Below, one piece after another: positions 23,661 through 37,420 of a DNA stretch of 64,000 bases. The translations under genes were made by a program, and so were the position numbers. The notes under the pieces are model-generated. The model saw nothing but the letters and a program-made list of their open reading frames with translations, searched no databases and was not told the origin of the DNA. Position 1 is the stretch's first letter. The number at the start of each line of letters is the position of its first letter. The DNA lies in the NCBI GenBank assembly GCA_948567375.1, contig OX419760.1, forward strand, positions 49,104,001 to 49,168,000, read 5' to 3'. The DNA is from Lunularia cruciata (taxonomy: Eukaryota > Streptophyta > Marchantiopsida > Lunulariales > Lunulariaceae).

Positions 23661-24303
23661 TTGTGGCACTTTAGAGTCTATGTGTGAGTTGTGCTTCTAT
23701 AGTGTATGATGTTGATAATGATGTATGTTGTAGCGATTTATATACGCACGACACGCCATTTGTAGTGCCGTATCTAGATGCTCAGACATAAGAGTTCCAA
23801 TGATAGTAGTTAGAGTTATTTTAGCAGTTTCTCAGAGACTACTTTCCGACGGTCAGATTTGGTGTTCAGGGTACTGACTTCATGATGGGGCCCACCGTCA
23901 CTTTGCACCATTTGCACCGTCAAGTGTACCGTCAACGGGACCGTTAGGGTTTCAGAGCTAGCTCGAGTCCAGGGGGTATAGCAAAGAAGTGAGCTCCAAA
24001 GAGCTCACTTCTTTGATGTTGAGCCTTCAAGTTCCTGGCTATGGTAGACAGAGGCCGGTGAGCGTCACATGGATTCTCTATGCTTGAGTGGGTGTGGCTT
24101 GATTGTAATCAGTGCCCAATTGTTGGCAGTTTATAGAGTGACAGATCAAGTACTGATCTGAGTTGTGTTGAGTTGAGAGTGGTAAGCAATCTGATTATTG
24201 TGGCACTTTAGAGTCTATGTATGACTTATGTGTGAGTTGTGCTTCTATAGTGTATGATGTTGACAGCGATGTATGTTGTGTAGCAATGTATATACGCATG
24301 ACA
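23661..24303 (+). repeat. 3' terminal complex A-B-A (copy 1)
   Basis: Block A (23661-23753, with small deletions) runs from TTGTGGCAC to ACGCACGAC. Block B (23754-24197) is fused to it with loss of about 7 bases compared with copy 2. A second A (24198-24303) ends ATACGCATGACA. The terminal repeat at the 3' end therefore has an A block on both sides of B, while the 5' end has B alone. Confidence 0.85.
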
Positions 24304-25870
24304 ACCTCTAGATAATATGTTTAGCTAATCATATTATAGAGATCTATGTATTGGAGTCAAAGGTTTACTCCAACAAACAATAGGACAAGTTGGCTAGCCA
24401 GTTGAGGAAGCATACCAAAGCCAAGGTTCATGATGTCTTAGCCAATATTCAAAAGGAACTTGTAGGGTATAATGATCATATAGATAGGTTGATTTGTATA
24501 TGCAAAGGTGAAGGCGGTTCAACATAGTAATTGCTAGTATATATTGGGTATATGTATATAATGACAACACCATCGGGGTGGAGACATCATCATCACCATC
24601 ATGGTAGTACCATCAAAGTAATCTCCTACATACTCAACCATTTGTACAAACCTTTGGCATGGTAACATCCATGTATAGTAGGATAATTTTACAAATCTCA
24701 TATCATCAAGACCATTTTACCATACTAAATTGGAGTAAAATGATAAAATAGAGTGTACAATAGGAGCACCACCATATAGGCCATGTTGTCATAGCATTTA
24801 ACTAGGAAAATGAGGCAATTAAGCTAGGATTAGCACTAACAAGAGTAGAATTAATCAAGCAATTGTGATGTTGCATAGCCATTGGATGTGCCCAATCATT
24901 GTTTAGAAAAATTAGCCCTAGATTAATGCAAGTTCAAACTTTCATCTTTCATTCAATTTTGTGTATGCACAATATATGTATCTTTGTGTGCATGAATTGG
25001 ATATTTTTCATCTAAAGTGGATGTATGGAGAACTCAAAGATCCTCAAAACATCAACATCAATGTTATGTGTGTTTTGTGACTACTTGATTGAGTAGTGGT
25101 GAGGAATTTAAAGTAGGAATGCAGGTATAAGGGTGGGGGAGTGCATTTTTGCTTGACTTGGGTGTTTGGATCTCTAGGGTTCTAAAGGCTTGGGATGATA
25201 TTTTGAAAGATCATAGAGGACTAAGAGTATTGTGAAGTACTACATAAAATAAAAAGGCTAGTAAGTCATGAACCTAGAATGTTGTTAAGGTTACACCTTT
25301 AGTGAAGGGTAAGATTTTATCATCAGAGTTGTAGTACACATAGCATAGGTAATTACAAGGTAAAGACCATTAGGGTAGATTAACCTTTAGTGCATATTGA
25401 ACCATCATCTTCAAGAGTAAGTTTGGACTGAATCTTTCATGAGAGTGATTTTAACTTCTCTTTTCTATAGTGTGTCACAATGGGTGACACTAGCTTCTTC
25501 TTGGAATGGTTCTTGCCCAAGAAGTTAACTAGGTAACAATAAAAAAATTGTGACATTGTGACACTTTCTCTTCAATTCTAGTCATTTCCAACCCGTTTTG
25601 TCAAGGGAACAACATGTTCTTCTCATTTATACTATAATTACATTGACACTAGGTTGTCATACCTCTTTCCATAAAGGTAGAATCTAAGTCCTTTCCACTT
25701 TCTCATTAGGACCATCTATCATCTGTTGCAAAAAGGAGAGCTAACAAATTATCAAGAACAAATTCAGTTCATTTGCTTGCATATCTAGTTCAATGTAATT
25801 AAAGGTGTCCACCTAGCCATTGTATATGTGTATGTATATGTATATATGCATACACATAGCCATGTGTATC

Positions 25871-25944
<74 letters not shown>

Positions 25945-26500
25945 CAAACCAAAATGTGAACTAAATTTTATTGGGCTTCTAAAAGATTTGTTAATTCCTT
26001 TATAACAATCCTATATAGAAGCATGTAACGAAATTTGCATAAGTTTATAGATGAATATAGAGAAATAATGCATATCATTTCTCTCTTGATAAAGATCATC
26101 TAAAGCAGTATTTAGATATTAATAGCATTTACAATTTTTCAATTATGATTTTTAAGGAAGTCAAACTACTAAACAAGCAAACACAAGCAATTGAGGTCCT
26201 ACTTAGAAGTATTGGATTAATTGTAGCCAAATATAAGAAGATGATTGAGTAGCAAATATAAGGAGATAAATTGATTAGCAAGTTATTAGATTAGCCTTAT
26301 ATGATGTAATCTTAGAGTGCCTTTTATAGAACATTATAATCCAAACTTTAATGTAGATGGAAGAAGAAGTGGTGAAAATAAGTATATAAATATTCTATGG
26401 AGATAGAGTGAAATCATCCAATAGAAGCTTCCCTTGTATAGAGAATCATACCATCCTTATAAATCCTTCTATATTTAGCGGGATTCATAAATGATTATAT
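24304..26500. other. AT-rich flank of copy 1 with repeat remnants
   Basis: ACCT (24304-24307) is the right target duplication. About 24390-24530 continues the degenerate coiled-coil repeat split by copy 1. The remainder shows no gene. Confidence 0.45.
25876..25927. repeat. (TA)n microsatellite followed by (GA)n
   Basis: About 25 tandem TA units are followed by about eight AG units up to 25944. TATG/TACA-rich DNA precedes them. The open frame across it is only a translation of the microsatellite. Confidence 0.95.
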
Positions 26501-28900
26501 TATTGCTAAGCAAAAGATGAAGATTCTCAAAAGGTTGTTGAAGTCGATAGAAGAATATAAAGATGTATTCTCAAATAATGTCTCAAATGGTTACCACCAA
26601 AGAAGAGGGTTGATCACAAGATTCAAGTCCTTCTAACAAGTATGTCACTTTGCAAATCCCTATGTGGGTTTGCCACAAATGAGCTAGACAAAATTTAAAG
26701 TTTAAATGGTGGAATTGTTGGAGAAATGATTCATCCAACTATGCATACCCTTGATTGTAGTTTTAGTCTTGTTTGCTAAGTAGATATATCGAAGAATGAG
26801 GAGACGGATTGATATATACTCAATAACTTAGTAAATTTTCAAGAACAAATATCCTCTTCCTAGAATAGATAATTTGTTTGATCAGCTTTAAGGTGCTAAG
26901 CAATTCACCAAGCCTCAATTCTAGAATAAAAAAATTACATGTTTAGATATCTTACTTAGTATGTGCTTAAACCCATATTTTCATAAAATATGGACATTTT
27001 GAATACATGGTTATATCTATTATTCTCATTAATTTACATATTTCATTCATAAGATTGATGTACTATAATCTCAGTTTTACTTGAATAAAGCTATCATTAT
27101 GTTTCTAGATGACATTCTAATATATAATCAAATCTTAAAAGATCACAAAAAACATCTTATAGTATTTTTTAAAATTTTATGAGAAAATGATTTATATGCA
27201 AAAGCTTTAAAATATTATCTTGATCATATGTAAGATTTATGTACCAAGAATTGACTACTTATGTCATAGAATAAGTGTAGAAGACTTTTAAGCCATGTAT
27301 GATAGAGTTGAGTTGAGTTGAGTATGATAGAGTTGATCCAAAAATTTTGTGCACTTGAAGATCAAATTGAATTAAAGACTTTTATGACATATACACCATC
27401 ATTTCATAGGTTCATACAAATGTTAACCTTTCTCATATATAAGAGATAAGATTAGAAATGAGTGCTAATATGAGAGCATAAGAGCTTACATTCCAAACTT
27501 TGAAGGATAAATTATTGAATGCAACTATTCTCAAGTCATTTGATCCAAATAGACCTATCAAGCTTACTATAGATGCATTTGGATCAAAAATTGATAAGGT
27601 TCTTCATCAAGAGTGGTATGATAGATGACATCAAATTACATTCTTCTTGAAAAAATTACTTTTAGTGGAACAAAATTACTATGTAATATAAATGAATGAG
27701 TTCATCATAAATTGGCTACCAATTGTTAGAAGCATCACTTAGAGAACAAGTAATTTATTATTAACACAAAAAATAAGCTTTTTAAGTTTAGAGATCCGAA
27801 AATAATTATCCAAATGCCAAATTGGATGGGTTGTATATCGATAGAAATTTAACATAAAAGTAGCATATGTAGAAGAGAGAAATCAATTTATAAACCTCTT
27901 GACACACATACTAAGAATATGTATATACAGGTAAATATGATAATAAAATTGAAAATACATTATATGTGGTATAAACAATTAACAAAAAAACAAAGGAGAA
28001 TAAACTAATTAATAGTGTATTTCAATCCAACCAAGCCAATAAACTTCATGGCTTAATTTTGAAGGAAAGGATAACTTAAATCTAATAACATCTAGAACTA
28101 CATATAATGAGGATGTTGAGTGAATGTAATTACTTATAATTGTTGGACACTTTAGGCCAAGAAGATACAAAAAATTTAACGAATATATCTTTGGTCAAAT
28201 ATGCAAAAAGAGTTAGCTAAGGAGTTGTTTTTTTGTCAAGAAAATCAACCTAAAAATGAGAGCATATTGATTTATTGTAAACTCTACTTATTTGGTACAA
28301 ACAATGTGAATAAGTGCTTATGGGCTTAGTTGAGGAGTTCTATTGCATAACTACTAGCTTTGATTCCATAGTCATGTTTATTTAAAATGATTTATGGAAT
28401 ACTTGTTATCAAAGATGTTACTATACCAAATTAGGTAGGTATTAATGTAGATATTATCTTATCATAACATCATCTTTTTAGAGTACTAAACAAAGGAGCT
28501 TAATTTACAAGTATGTTTTGAACTTTTGTTTGAGATGTTTAAGAAATATATTTAAAAAATCTATAAGTTATCACTCTCCAAGTGATGTACAAATGAAGAG
28601 AGTCAACAAGACCATTGAAACTATATTATGCCTATTCATCTTGGAGGAAAAAGAGGTATATGATACCTTATTACCTATTATAAAGATTCTCTTATTATAA
28701 TTATGTGAATACATCTACAAAAGCCACACACATTATGTATGGTGAACATCTATCTACAATATCTTCTTTCATTACAATAAGGAAAGTACATAACACCAAG
28801 TTTGCAATTGTTGTGGAGTTTGTAGATTGGATTCATCAAAGGAGTTCAAAAATACAAAGTAGAAGTATGTCATGACATAAAATTAATAAAAACCATACAT
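26500..28900 (+). pseudogene. Ancient Ty3/gypsy pol relic
   Basis: Fragments appear in order: reverse transcriptase N-K-Y-P-L-P-R-I-D-N-L-F-D-Q-L near 26847-26890; F-L-D-D-I-L-I-Y near 27097-27120; RNase H start P-I-K-L-T-I-D-A-F-G near 27553; then integrase-like fragments to about 28700. Stops occur in every block and the DNA is very AT-rich, so it is much older than copies 1 and 2. No LTRs could be assigned. Confidence 0.7.
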
Positions 28901-31900
28901 TATGAATATAGTCAATTTGGAGTTCAAGGTAGAAGATCAAGTACTATTATACATTACTAAATTACCTCTATTGGTAACATAGAAGATTATCCCTTATAGT
29001 TCATTTTGTCCATTCAACATCATACCACACACTTGATTAATAGTTTATTGATTGGATTTGCTATTTTATATAAAATTGAAGTAACATCTTATGATTCAGA
29101 TATCTCTTGAGACATTATAAGCCTCATACACCGTAATTTATGCATTACTCACCACACTTGCCTCAATTAGAAGATGACATGAGAAGTTTGAGATAGAGCA
29201 AATCCTCAAAGATGGATGTAAATCATAAACATCAGCAAAAATTCAGTAATTGGTCAAAAATAATAATATCTATTATAGAAAATTACATAGTAACTACATA
29301 ACTACCTTTAATGCATCTAAGTAATCACCAATACTAGTTAGGAACTTTTGATGCAATATAACAAGGATGTTCTGAATCAAATGAGGGATAATTCTAACCT
29401 TCCTTGGTTAGTCTTCATTAAATATATAGTTCTTGTCTAGTTGAGCTAGAGGATGTTGATTGATATAAAAGACCTACAAGTACAGTCTTTGACTAGTGTA
29501 GTAGTTAGTGAAGACTTGTGTACGAAATCAAGACTAGTTAGCAAAGAGTTGGTCAAGACTTGTTGGTGAATTCTTGGACAAGTAAACTCGTTTCTTAAGA
29601 CACAAGATCCTGTCTTGGATTGGTATATTGGTTCTACCTCTTAGTTATAATTTCCTTAGATATCAAATCAAGGATAAAAGGAAGGACGATGATTGGTCTT
29701 TGTAATAGGTTTTTATTTATAAACCATAGAGAGTGATCCTTTAAGTGCATCTTACCTTTGTAGTTCATCTTGAAGAAGTTTGATTGTGTACTTAAGTTAC
29801 CATTTTATACATGGAAACAGTGGATAGATATCCTTGTTGCCTTTAAAGGTTTTGGTGAGAAATAAGGTCCCAAATGATATTTGGCAAAATAACATTAGTG
29901 GTACTAGAATGACAAACAAGCAAGAGATACAGATAAATTTTTTTAATATTGACTTTTGATAACAAAATGTCCATGGAATAGTTCAGTCTTTGTATCAAAT
30001 GAAGAAGGAAGTATCCATTATGATCAAGGTACCAATTTAAACACAGAAGATTCTCCTAGCCAATGGCAAGCAAACAAACATCTACCAAAATCTCAAAAGG
30101 CTATCGAGATCTCTTGTATCTCATAATTTCAAAAGTGGGTGAAGGATTTGCTCTAGATCTAGCGCACTACTTTTGTGTGTACTTCAATATAGATGAAATT
30201 ATGTTGCAATCGGGAAGGACCTCTACCATAACACATGTGCTTGATGTCTTGGCTGAATATCTTGAAGTCTTTACGTAGTCCGAGTACTAAAGGAGACTAC
30301 TAAAGGAGGATCTATAGCAAATATAGAGAACATGCAGACAACCAAGATGGTGATGCTCCTAAAATGGTTTCAATACTATTTGTAAAAGTAGGTAAGGTAG
30401 TTAAGCTACAAGTAGATCGAAAAGCGGAGGAGCCAATAAATGAAGAAGAGCCTTTGCAAAATGTAGCTTAAGACTTAAAGACTTTAGGTAGCTAGTTGAA
30501 TTCAGAATTTATAAACAAATTTGGTCCATGTATATTCACGTTTTATAAATTATAAAACATTAGACTTCCCCTTCAATTTCTATTGCACGGTTAACTTCAA
30601 GAATGGTTAGCAAAGTTTGTAGTCTTATGTATAACACCTTTTACTTCTTTTCCAATACTCTTTATTATTAATAAGATGCAGTTCATTACCTCTTCTTTCG
30701 CCTACAAGCCATATTTCTTAATCTAAAGGCTCCTAGGGAATTTTCACAATTTACAAATAATAGAGTTTTAGGTAATTGTCATGCATATCTGTGAAAAATA
30801 GTAAGTCGTATATCACAACCAAGCACAGTTAGTGGGTTCTTGGCTGATATTAGTAGTTGTTCCTTCTTACCAAAGGCCAGTCGGGTATAGTTGATCTCCC
30901 CTATCTTCACAAGCAAGTTTATGGCATGGGTGACGTGATAAAAAGTCATTGAGAACTTTTGTGAACTAGTGTGATAAGGTTGAGCTTTTCTAGTGTTAGC
31001 AGGTTGGACAAACATTATAACGGTGCTCTTTTACAAACCAAGTTATGTGTGCTTTGGAGACAAGAAGACACATATCGAATGGCCGTTCCATTGTCATCAA
31101 TTGGTTCAAATGAACCCAATAGATTGAAACATCATCACCTACAGAATAAACATGAAATAGACTGACCAGACATTTGCAAACAAATCAATTGGGTACTGTA
31201 CTTCTGACCTTGATCTTTCAATACATAGCAATGATGAAAACTATAATACACGCAATCTATTATAGATGAGGTATTGGTATCTTCACTTTATCAACAATAA
31301 AACATCGGGCAGTGTTTGTAATAAGAGGTCGTCGAAATCCAATTTCAGGATATCGTGGTACCGGGAATATATGGATTCCTTCCTTTAAAAATGTACATCA
31401 TCTTCATCTCCTAAATGTAGTCAACGATGAGGAATCGTAGATGAAAACCTTTGGATAGAGTAGTATTAGCAACGACTAAACAAAACCTCAACACAATATA
31501 GACTTTTCACCACGGGCTACGCAAGCCATTGCAGTCTCGTCTAGGTAGAGTAATTTTTGCTACGATCAACGTATGAACTACGTAATTTTAGAAGTTGATT
31601 CAGCGCAGGCAAGTCTCACTACGTGAAAAAGTACTCAGGTACTGATCCACTAAGGCATTCATCGTGATTTCAGCTAAACATGATGAAATTGATTTTCCAA
31701 AAAGATAAACCTGTAGTCCAACATCTTCGATTGATCTCTCTTATTACATAACTTCCTCTAGATAACACTGATTTTTGGGGTCCCAAGAGTACGAACGTAA
31801 AGAGGTTACATATCAGATTGAAGTTGAATTCGACTTAAGGTACAGCAGGGCCATTTTCCCTTAAGTATATTCCTGACTGCCTGACAAAGCCTGACTGTGC

Positions 31901-34714
31901 TGCAAAGTGATTCATAGGATCTGTTGATAGATAGGTTGTGAGCATGGTTGGAGAGATAGTTAGTACTCTTCTCTTTTATAAAGAACATTGTCATGCATCA
32001 AAATGGTGATATAAGTGCCTAAAAATCTCAATCGCAAAAAAGAAAAAGGTATCCAAGGATAGTAGTGGTGAGAGGCGTAGTGGTCATCTTTACTCCAATA
32101 GGCAATCATCATTGCTGCTCCCACTTATATGCCTGCTCGTGCCAATGATTCTACTCGTAGACTGTTCACCATCACCACATCATGCAAGGTGCGACTACCA
32201 TCTATAAAAGTAACAATATCCACTCGTACTTGACAGATATGTGGCCCTACTAGATCCAACCATCGCTCAATTTGGACCTAGGCCTGTATAGCTCGTAAAA
32301 TCTGAGAGACTATATCATGAATTGCATCATGGATGCTGGTGTGCTCCCCACTTACTACACATCATACAAAGTGTATCCACTACATATCATATGGGACACC
32401 ATATGCGCACTAGTCTAGAAGCCCTATGAGAGTTAGCTGTGAGATCTAACCTCCATTGTAGGGTTGTGGTAAACTCCTTAGAAGTAAATCTGAAGTCATC
32501 AAGCAAGGGTGAAGCATGGAGCTAGGCTCCAAAGCCTCCCCTACGCAAGAGAGGAAATGAGGATCTTGGTAAGTGTATGAGTGTGTATATGCTCATTGAG
32601 ATCCACCTGAACCTTCCAAAAATCTATGGATACAAAGTCAATAAACTTGGGGAGTGGCGCGCAAGTAGTGTCTCCCATTAAGTTGCGAACCAAACAAAGA
32701 TATGACTTGGAGGCGTAAGTGCCTAAATCCACTATCGTGATAGGTCCCAAAAAGATAGGATGCACTCATGTAAGAATGTCTTTGCAAAACAAGGGACCAC
32801 TTGAGCCTATTCTCCAATATATACTACTGATGTTATGACCTCCTATTGTATGAGGCCATATCTGCCCACGATTATGGGAAGAACTATTTGTTGCCACCCA
32901 TCTTAAATATGTGTGTACATGCATGGTCCGAAGAGAGTGGAGAAAGTATACCAGATGGTGCTATCAAACATCCACAAGTGACATCCGCAACAATGTAGTA
33001 GTAGTAGTAGTAGTAGGTGAGAAAGTCCATGCAAAATATGAGTTTAGGGTTTAGGGACACCGTGAAAAAATGGAATAAGCCACTTTGGTATTCCCCAACC
33101 AGGGGAGTTGGTGAATATGGGATGGGACTATGGTTTCTAAGATGAATGCACAACAAAAATTCCTCCTATCCCAAAGGAGAACCCAAAACTCTCAAACCAC
33201 CTACAGGATCTGGAATCCTAATTGGAAGTCTGAGGGAATGAGAACCATACATGAGCTCCAGACCTTGCATTTATGAGTCTGGACTTGTAAACCCAAACCT
33301 TCCAAGCTGGTGTGAAAACAGACACCACTCTAACTACTTCCTCCAAAAGGCACACAATATGAGTGTTGTCCCAAAAGGGATGGGATAAGACAAGACAGGA
33401 AAATCTATTGCCAATTGTCATAAAACCGTGTAATGTGCTATGGCAAAGAGAGGATCCCCTGGGGCATGCCCTCAGCTGATGTCAAAACAAGTGGTCTTCT
33501 CATACCAAGTTTTCTCACTTTATAGACGGCCTGCAGTTGCGGACAGAGAGAGAACATGCTGTAAGTGGAGGAGGATTTTCTGTGGTATGATGCTTTGAGC
33601 CATTGGCACATCCCAGAGGTTTGTGTGTTGGCGTGCCCTTGATGTTTACAGCGAATGTAGGATCCAAGGTCCAGCACAGACTATGTATTGTTCTCACACA
33701 AACCCGGATCTGCTGCTTTGCTACTTCTTACGTAAGAGGAATATTACTTCGACCACAATCTCAAAGACGTTGTCGTCTTTATGATGATCCAGGGCAACCT
33801 TGCTCACTCAGCTTCTTAGAACGATTTTGGATGTTTGAGTGTTGTGCCTAATGAGGGAGTCCGTACGTCATCCTTAAAAGGGACAGGACGAATTACAGGC
33901 ACGGTAAGACGTTGTGATGCCGCCGGCAACTCAAATTAGACTTGAAGAACATTTTTATGAGGCTGTGAGCTGTGTGGACATAGCAGTATGAGCAGAGCTT
34001 TCGTGTGAAGTAGACAACCAAAATGAAGACAATCAATGTTTGAATGTGCCGAGTGGATCGGCTAGCTTTTTGAGGATCTAAGGATTTTGAATATGTACGG
34101 AAAATGACATATATCTCAGACACGCCAGATTGACTGAAATCACCCTCGATGGACAGTACGGATTGCATGCGTAGTTTGTATATCCCGAGAGATCTGTACT
34201 TGGGGCACAAAACTTCCAGTTTGGAGTCGTTTGGGAAGGTACGCAACTAAAATCGCATGTTTCTCTTTAGGGTGATACGCTATCGGGTATCTGCGTGTTA
34301 GATATGCCAAGATCTTAAGAATACCCCGAATGATTGCATTCTCAAGATGATGAAAGAGGATCCTTTACTTGAATCCCGTCAAAACTGGGAGCATGATCCT
34401 TTCTCTTTACTACGGGGGCCTCACTTTTTACGATTCTTTCTACAACCTCGGTCCTGAGGGCCTGTGTATGGATCTATCGGTATAGCGAGTCAGATTCATT
34501 TATGCCTCAGGTTACTAATCTGCTACATCTGCAGTTTGAATGCAGGCAAGAATTGGTTGGCACAGTGCTAAATAGGACTCAAACTTTGTTACCAGTACAC
34601 GTGGATGTCCTGCATGATAGCGGACTCTCATACAAAGAATACAAAAGTCGATGGAAAATCCTTTTGAGATTAAATCTCAACTAGTTACCTACCTATTTGC
34701 AATTTATGAAACAT
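28901..34714. other. Gene-poor AT-rich region
   Basis: I see no supportable gene. A TAG/GTA microsatellite lies at about 32996-33017. Open frames at 30063-30278 and 33893-34246 (minus) match no family I recognise. The part next to 34715 is likely 3' UTR of the Tic22 gene on the minus strand. Confidence 0.4.
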
Positions 34715-37420
34715 TTAGGCCACAACGGTTTCTCCTCGACTTGGTCCTTGTGCAACCGCCTTCCCTAAGTGACTAAAGGCATCCATTCCGGGAGGAATAA
34801 ACACAATGTCCCCCCACCCTGTGTCCTCATCGTTGCTCTGTGCAAGAACCCAAGCAGTGGTTACAGCACTGTCTGCATTTCATTGCTTTAAATTGATAAT
34901 GAACAGGTCCTATGCGGAAGAAGTCATTTGGAGCAAAATATATAAGGAATGATTATGTAAACAAGTGACAACGACTTCTTACCTCCAACCTTTTCAACAC
35001 ATCTTCAAAACTGCCGACCTGATGAGAACAATCAACCACCGCCACATGATCAGGACTGCATATTACTCAAACATCAGTGTTTTATCACTCAGATTTACAA
35101 ACGCAGAATATAACATGGAGACACTGCAGCTTCATGAAGAACTTAATCCCTGTTGACCACGTTGGAGCCTAGCTAACCCTGTGACAGACTCACGCTTATC
35201 TTCTACTCATCTGGGGGTTTCGCAAATGTCCACAGTTTGTGAAGAAGATATAATGACGTGATATATCCAAACAACCTGGAAAGTACAAGAGTGTTTGAAC
35301 AACGAACCTGAATATTTGAATTTACTTGCAACGATGGGTTCACCCTTTGTTGCTGTTTGAATGCTCTAGCAAGAGCTCTTTCCAGGTCTTCCTGTAATCC
35401 CGAACATAACCAACTATGTTAATTACCAGCAGGAAAAGCAAGTGAATGATATGCCGTACAAACAGGCAAATGCTGTACGATACGTTATTCATCATCATCT
35501 ACCATCGGGATAACTATTACCTTGCAGAAAAATATCGGGCAAAAACGTCGATTGTTGCTCCTCAAAATCAAATTGTCGGACTGTCAGAAGAACCAGAAAA
35601 ATAATGAAATGACTCGTGGAGATGATGAATAATCGATCAGAGAGAAGCTTAAGCTACAAAGGTATTAAAGAGAACTTCGACCACCAATTTAACTCCAATG
35701 CTGTCTCGTAACTTAAAACACGAAAGTCTTGGCTAACTCTTTAAAATTACTGTGGATCCGTTATTTCATAATGGTCTCACCTGAAAAACAGGTACACCGT
35801 CAAATGCCTTCTTCTTTTCTCCTGGTTTTACCTTGGTCTGCACCAATCGCATACGAATACCTGCATTAGATCTATGACCAGAGAAAGGTTCTCCACGATA
35901 GCAGATAACAAAGTAGTACGCGCATCATAAGTAGTGTAAAAGCCCTGCAGATCACTTTAGGAAAGAAACAAACGGATCAAGTCCATCCGTTTACCGAATT
36001 AAAGTCAAAACCAGATTTTCCACAAAAGCAAACCTAAACTTCGGAGTGGGTTGCAAGTACTCACCTCAAGGGCATTCTTCACTTGATGTGGATCAGGCAG
36101 AAAGCGAAATGCGATGCCTTCGGTATTCAGCTGGTACACCTACAATATAGAAGAAGCACGGAATGCTGATTGCCCACAAGTTTCTCCCATCCACATTCAG
36201 TTTTAAATAAGCTCATACCGCACGAAATGCTAGAGTAAGTAGAAATGTTCTTTCGCCATAAAAAATTCGACAATGTAGCCAACTCCAATGAACATATGAA
36301 TCTAGGCTTTAGTTATATAGTGCTATAACTTCATCCCGTTAATACAGGGAGAGAACGCACCTTATCCAGAGATACTGCCACAACCTTTGCCCCACGTCCA
36401 AGAGAAGGTTCTCGGTCCCGAACCTGATCAGTGACAAGAAAGTCAAGTGAGTGATCATGCGCGCAACTGACATAATATCAATTCTAGTTCAAGACTCCAC
36501 TATCAACAAATCGCTTTTGTAACAGCAGAAAACCTGGCCCCTGTACCTAAGTACAACTCCGTTTCCCGTAAATCTCTGGCAGTTCGTCGCTTATAAACGT
36601 TTTCTACAGCATTCAGATAAGGATACTATCTCCAAAAACTAGTCCACTATGTCGTAGGTGTCCAACATACTTCCAACCTTGCTGGTAAACCTGAATACTT
36701 TTGCTCGTCCTTTATACAAATCTGCCTTCTTATCAACTTCCAATTAGCAGAGTTTGCCGGACCACGCCATCCCTTCAACTGGGAAGAATGTTAGGAGATG
36801 TGGACCAGGACACGTGAGAATTCTGAAATAGGCCCAAAATGAAACCCCTTCCACGTTCACGCCTTGAACTGCCGTTGCTTAAATTTGTGTACCTGAGAAA
36901 GCAAAGCCTCTGCATCTTCCTCTCTGAAGCAGAAAATGCCGAGTGATTTTTGGCTGTTCATATCGGAGACTAGCACAAATTCGTTCGCAGAGTTGCTAAC
37001 AGTGTAGACAGGTACACCGCCAAGTCTCTTCGAAACCTGCTCGGTGCTCATGGCTAACTGGAACAAAGGGGCGGGTTCCCGTGACGAAGAAATGTCCTGA
37101 GCGGACGAGGAAATACTGGCAAACATGGGCCTTCCAATACATTGTTGCTGTCCATTCATCCTCGCAAAGGCTTGTAAAAGATTTTCCTTCCCTTCTTCCA
37201 TCCGCTGCCCAACCATTCCCGTGAACATTGAAACTGCTCCTCTAACATAAGCATCGTTCAGCTTCCTGTCTCCTCCAACAGCTGGAAATTTCCCAATTCC
37301 TGCAAGAAATCTTCTCCCTTGCTCAATGCTCATTCCCAATCCATTCCCGATTCCAGCCCATTGTTGTTGCATGTCCCCCACCATTCTCCCTAGATTCTTA
37401 GCAGACCATGGCCGCTCCAT
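34715..37420 (-). CDS. TIC22: Tic22-like chloroplast protein-import component, eight exons
   Basis: Exons on the minus strand: 37420-36893, 36423-36361, 36139-36065, 35837-35781, 35580-35521, 35391-35308, 35018-34983 and 34837-34715 (stop TAA 34717-34715). All introns are GT-AG and all junctions are in phase 0. Together they give about 341 residues. Tic22 hallmarks: V-P-V-Y-T-V-S-N-S-A-N-E-F and C-F-R-E-E-D-A-E-A-L-L in exon 1, L-G-R-G-A-K-V-V-A-V-S-L-D in exon 2, G-V-P-V-F-Q then S-D-N-L-I-L in exons 4-5, V-G-S-F-E-D-V-L-K in exon 7, and D-I-V-F-I-P-P-G in exon 8. Tic22 works in the intermembrane space, helping preproteins pass from the TOC to the TIC translocon. The N-terminus lacks an obvious long transit peptide; some Tic22 targeting is known to be atypical. 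The exon 4 acceptor was chosen because the nearby alternative brings an immediate stop. Confidence 0.9.

Larger units (their letters stand above)
14537..24303 (+). mobile_element. Copy 1 of a Ty3/gypsy retrotransposon encoding a DNMT3-like methyltransferase
   Basis: The element is about 9.8 kb with ends TGTCATG...CATGACA and 4-bp duplications ACCT. Order: 5' repeat B (14537-14986), self-complementary primer-binding block, 1.3-kb leader, gag, protease, cytosine methyltransferase, reverse transcriptase, RNase H, integrase, PHD finger, polypurine tract, then blocks A, B, A. Many stops, several frameshifts and at least one foldback deletion make it inactive. Differences from copy 2 sampled by eye are mostly C/G in copy 2 versus T/A in copy 1, as expected for deamination of methylated DNA. 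Confidence 0.9.

Noticed and set aside
25820-26005. Open frame of alternating Tyr and Ile
   Set aside because: Translation of the TA microsatellite.
33893-34246. 117-codon minus-strand frame
   Set aside because: No known motif; more likely 3' flank of the Tic22 gene.
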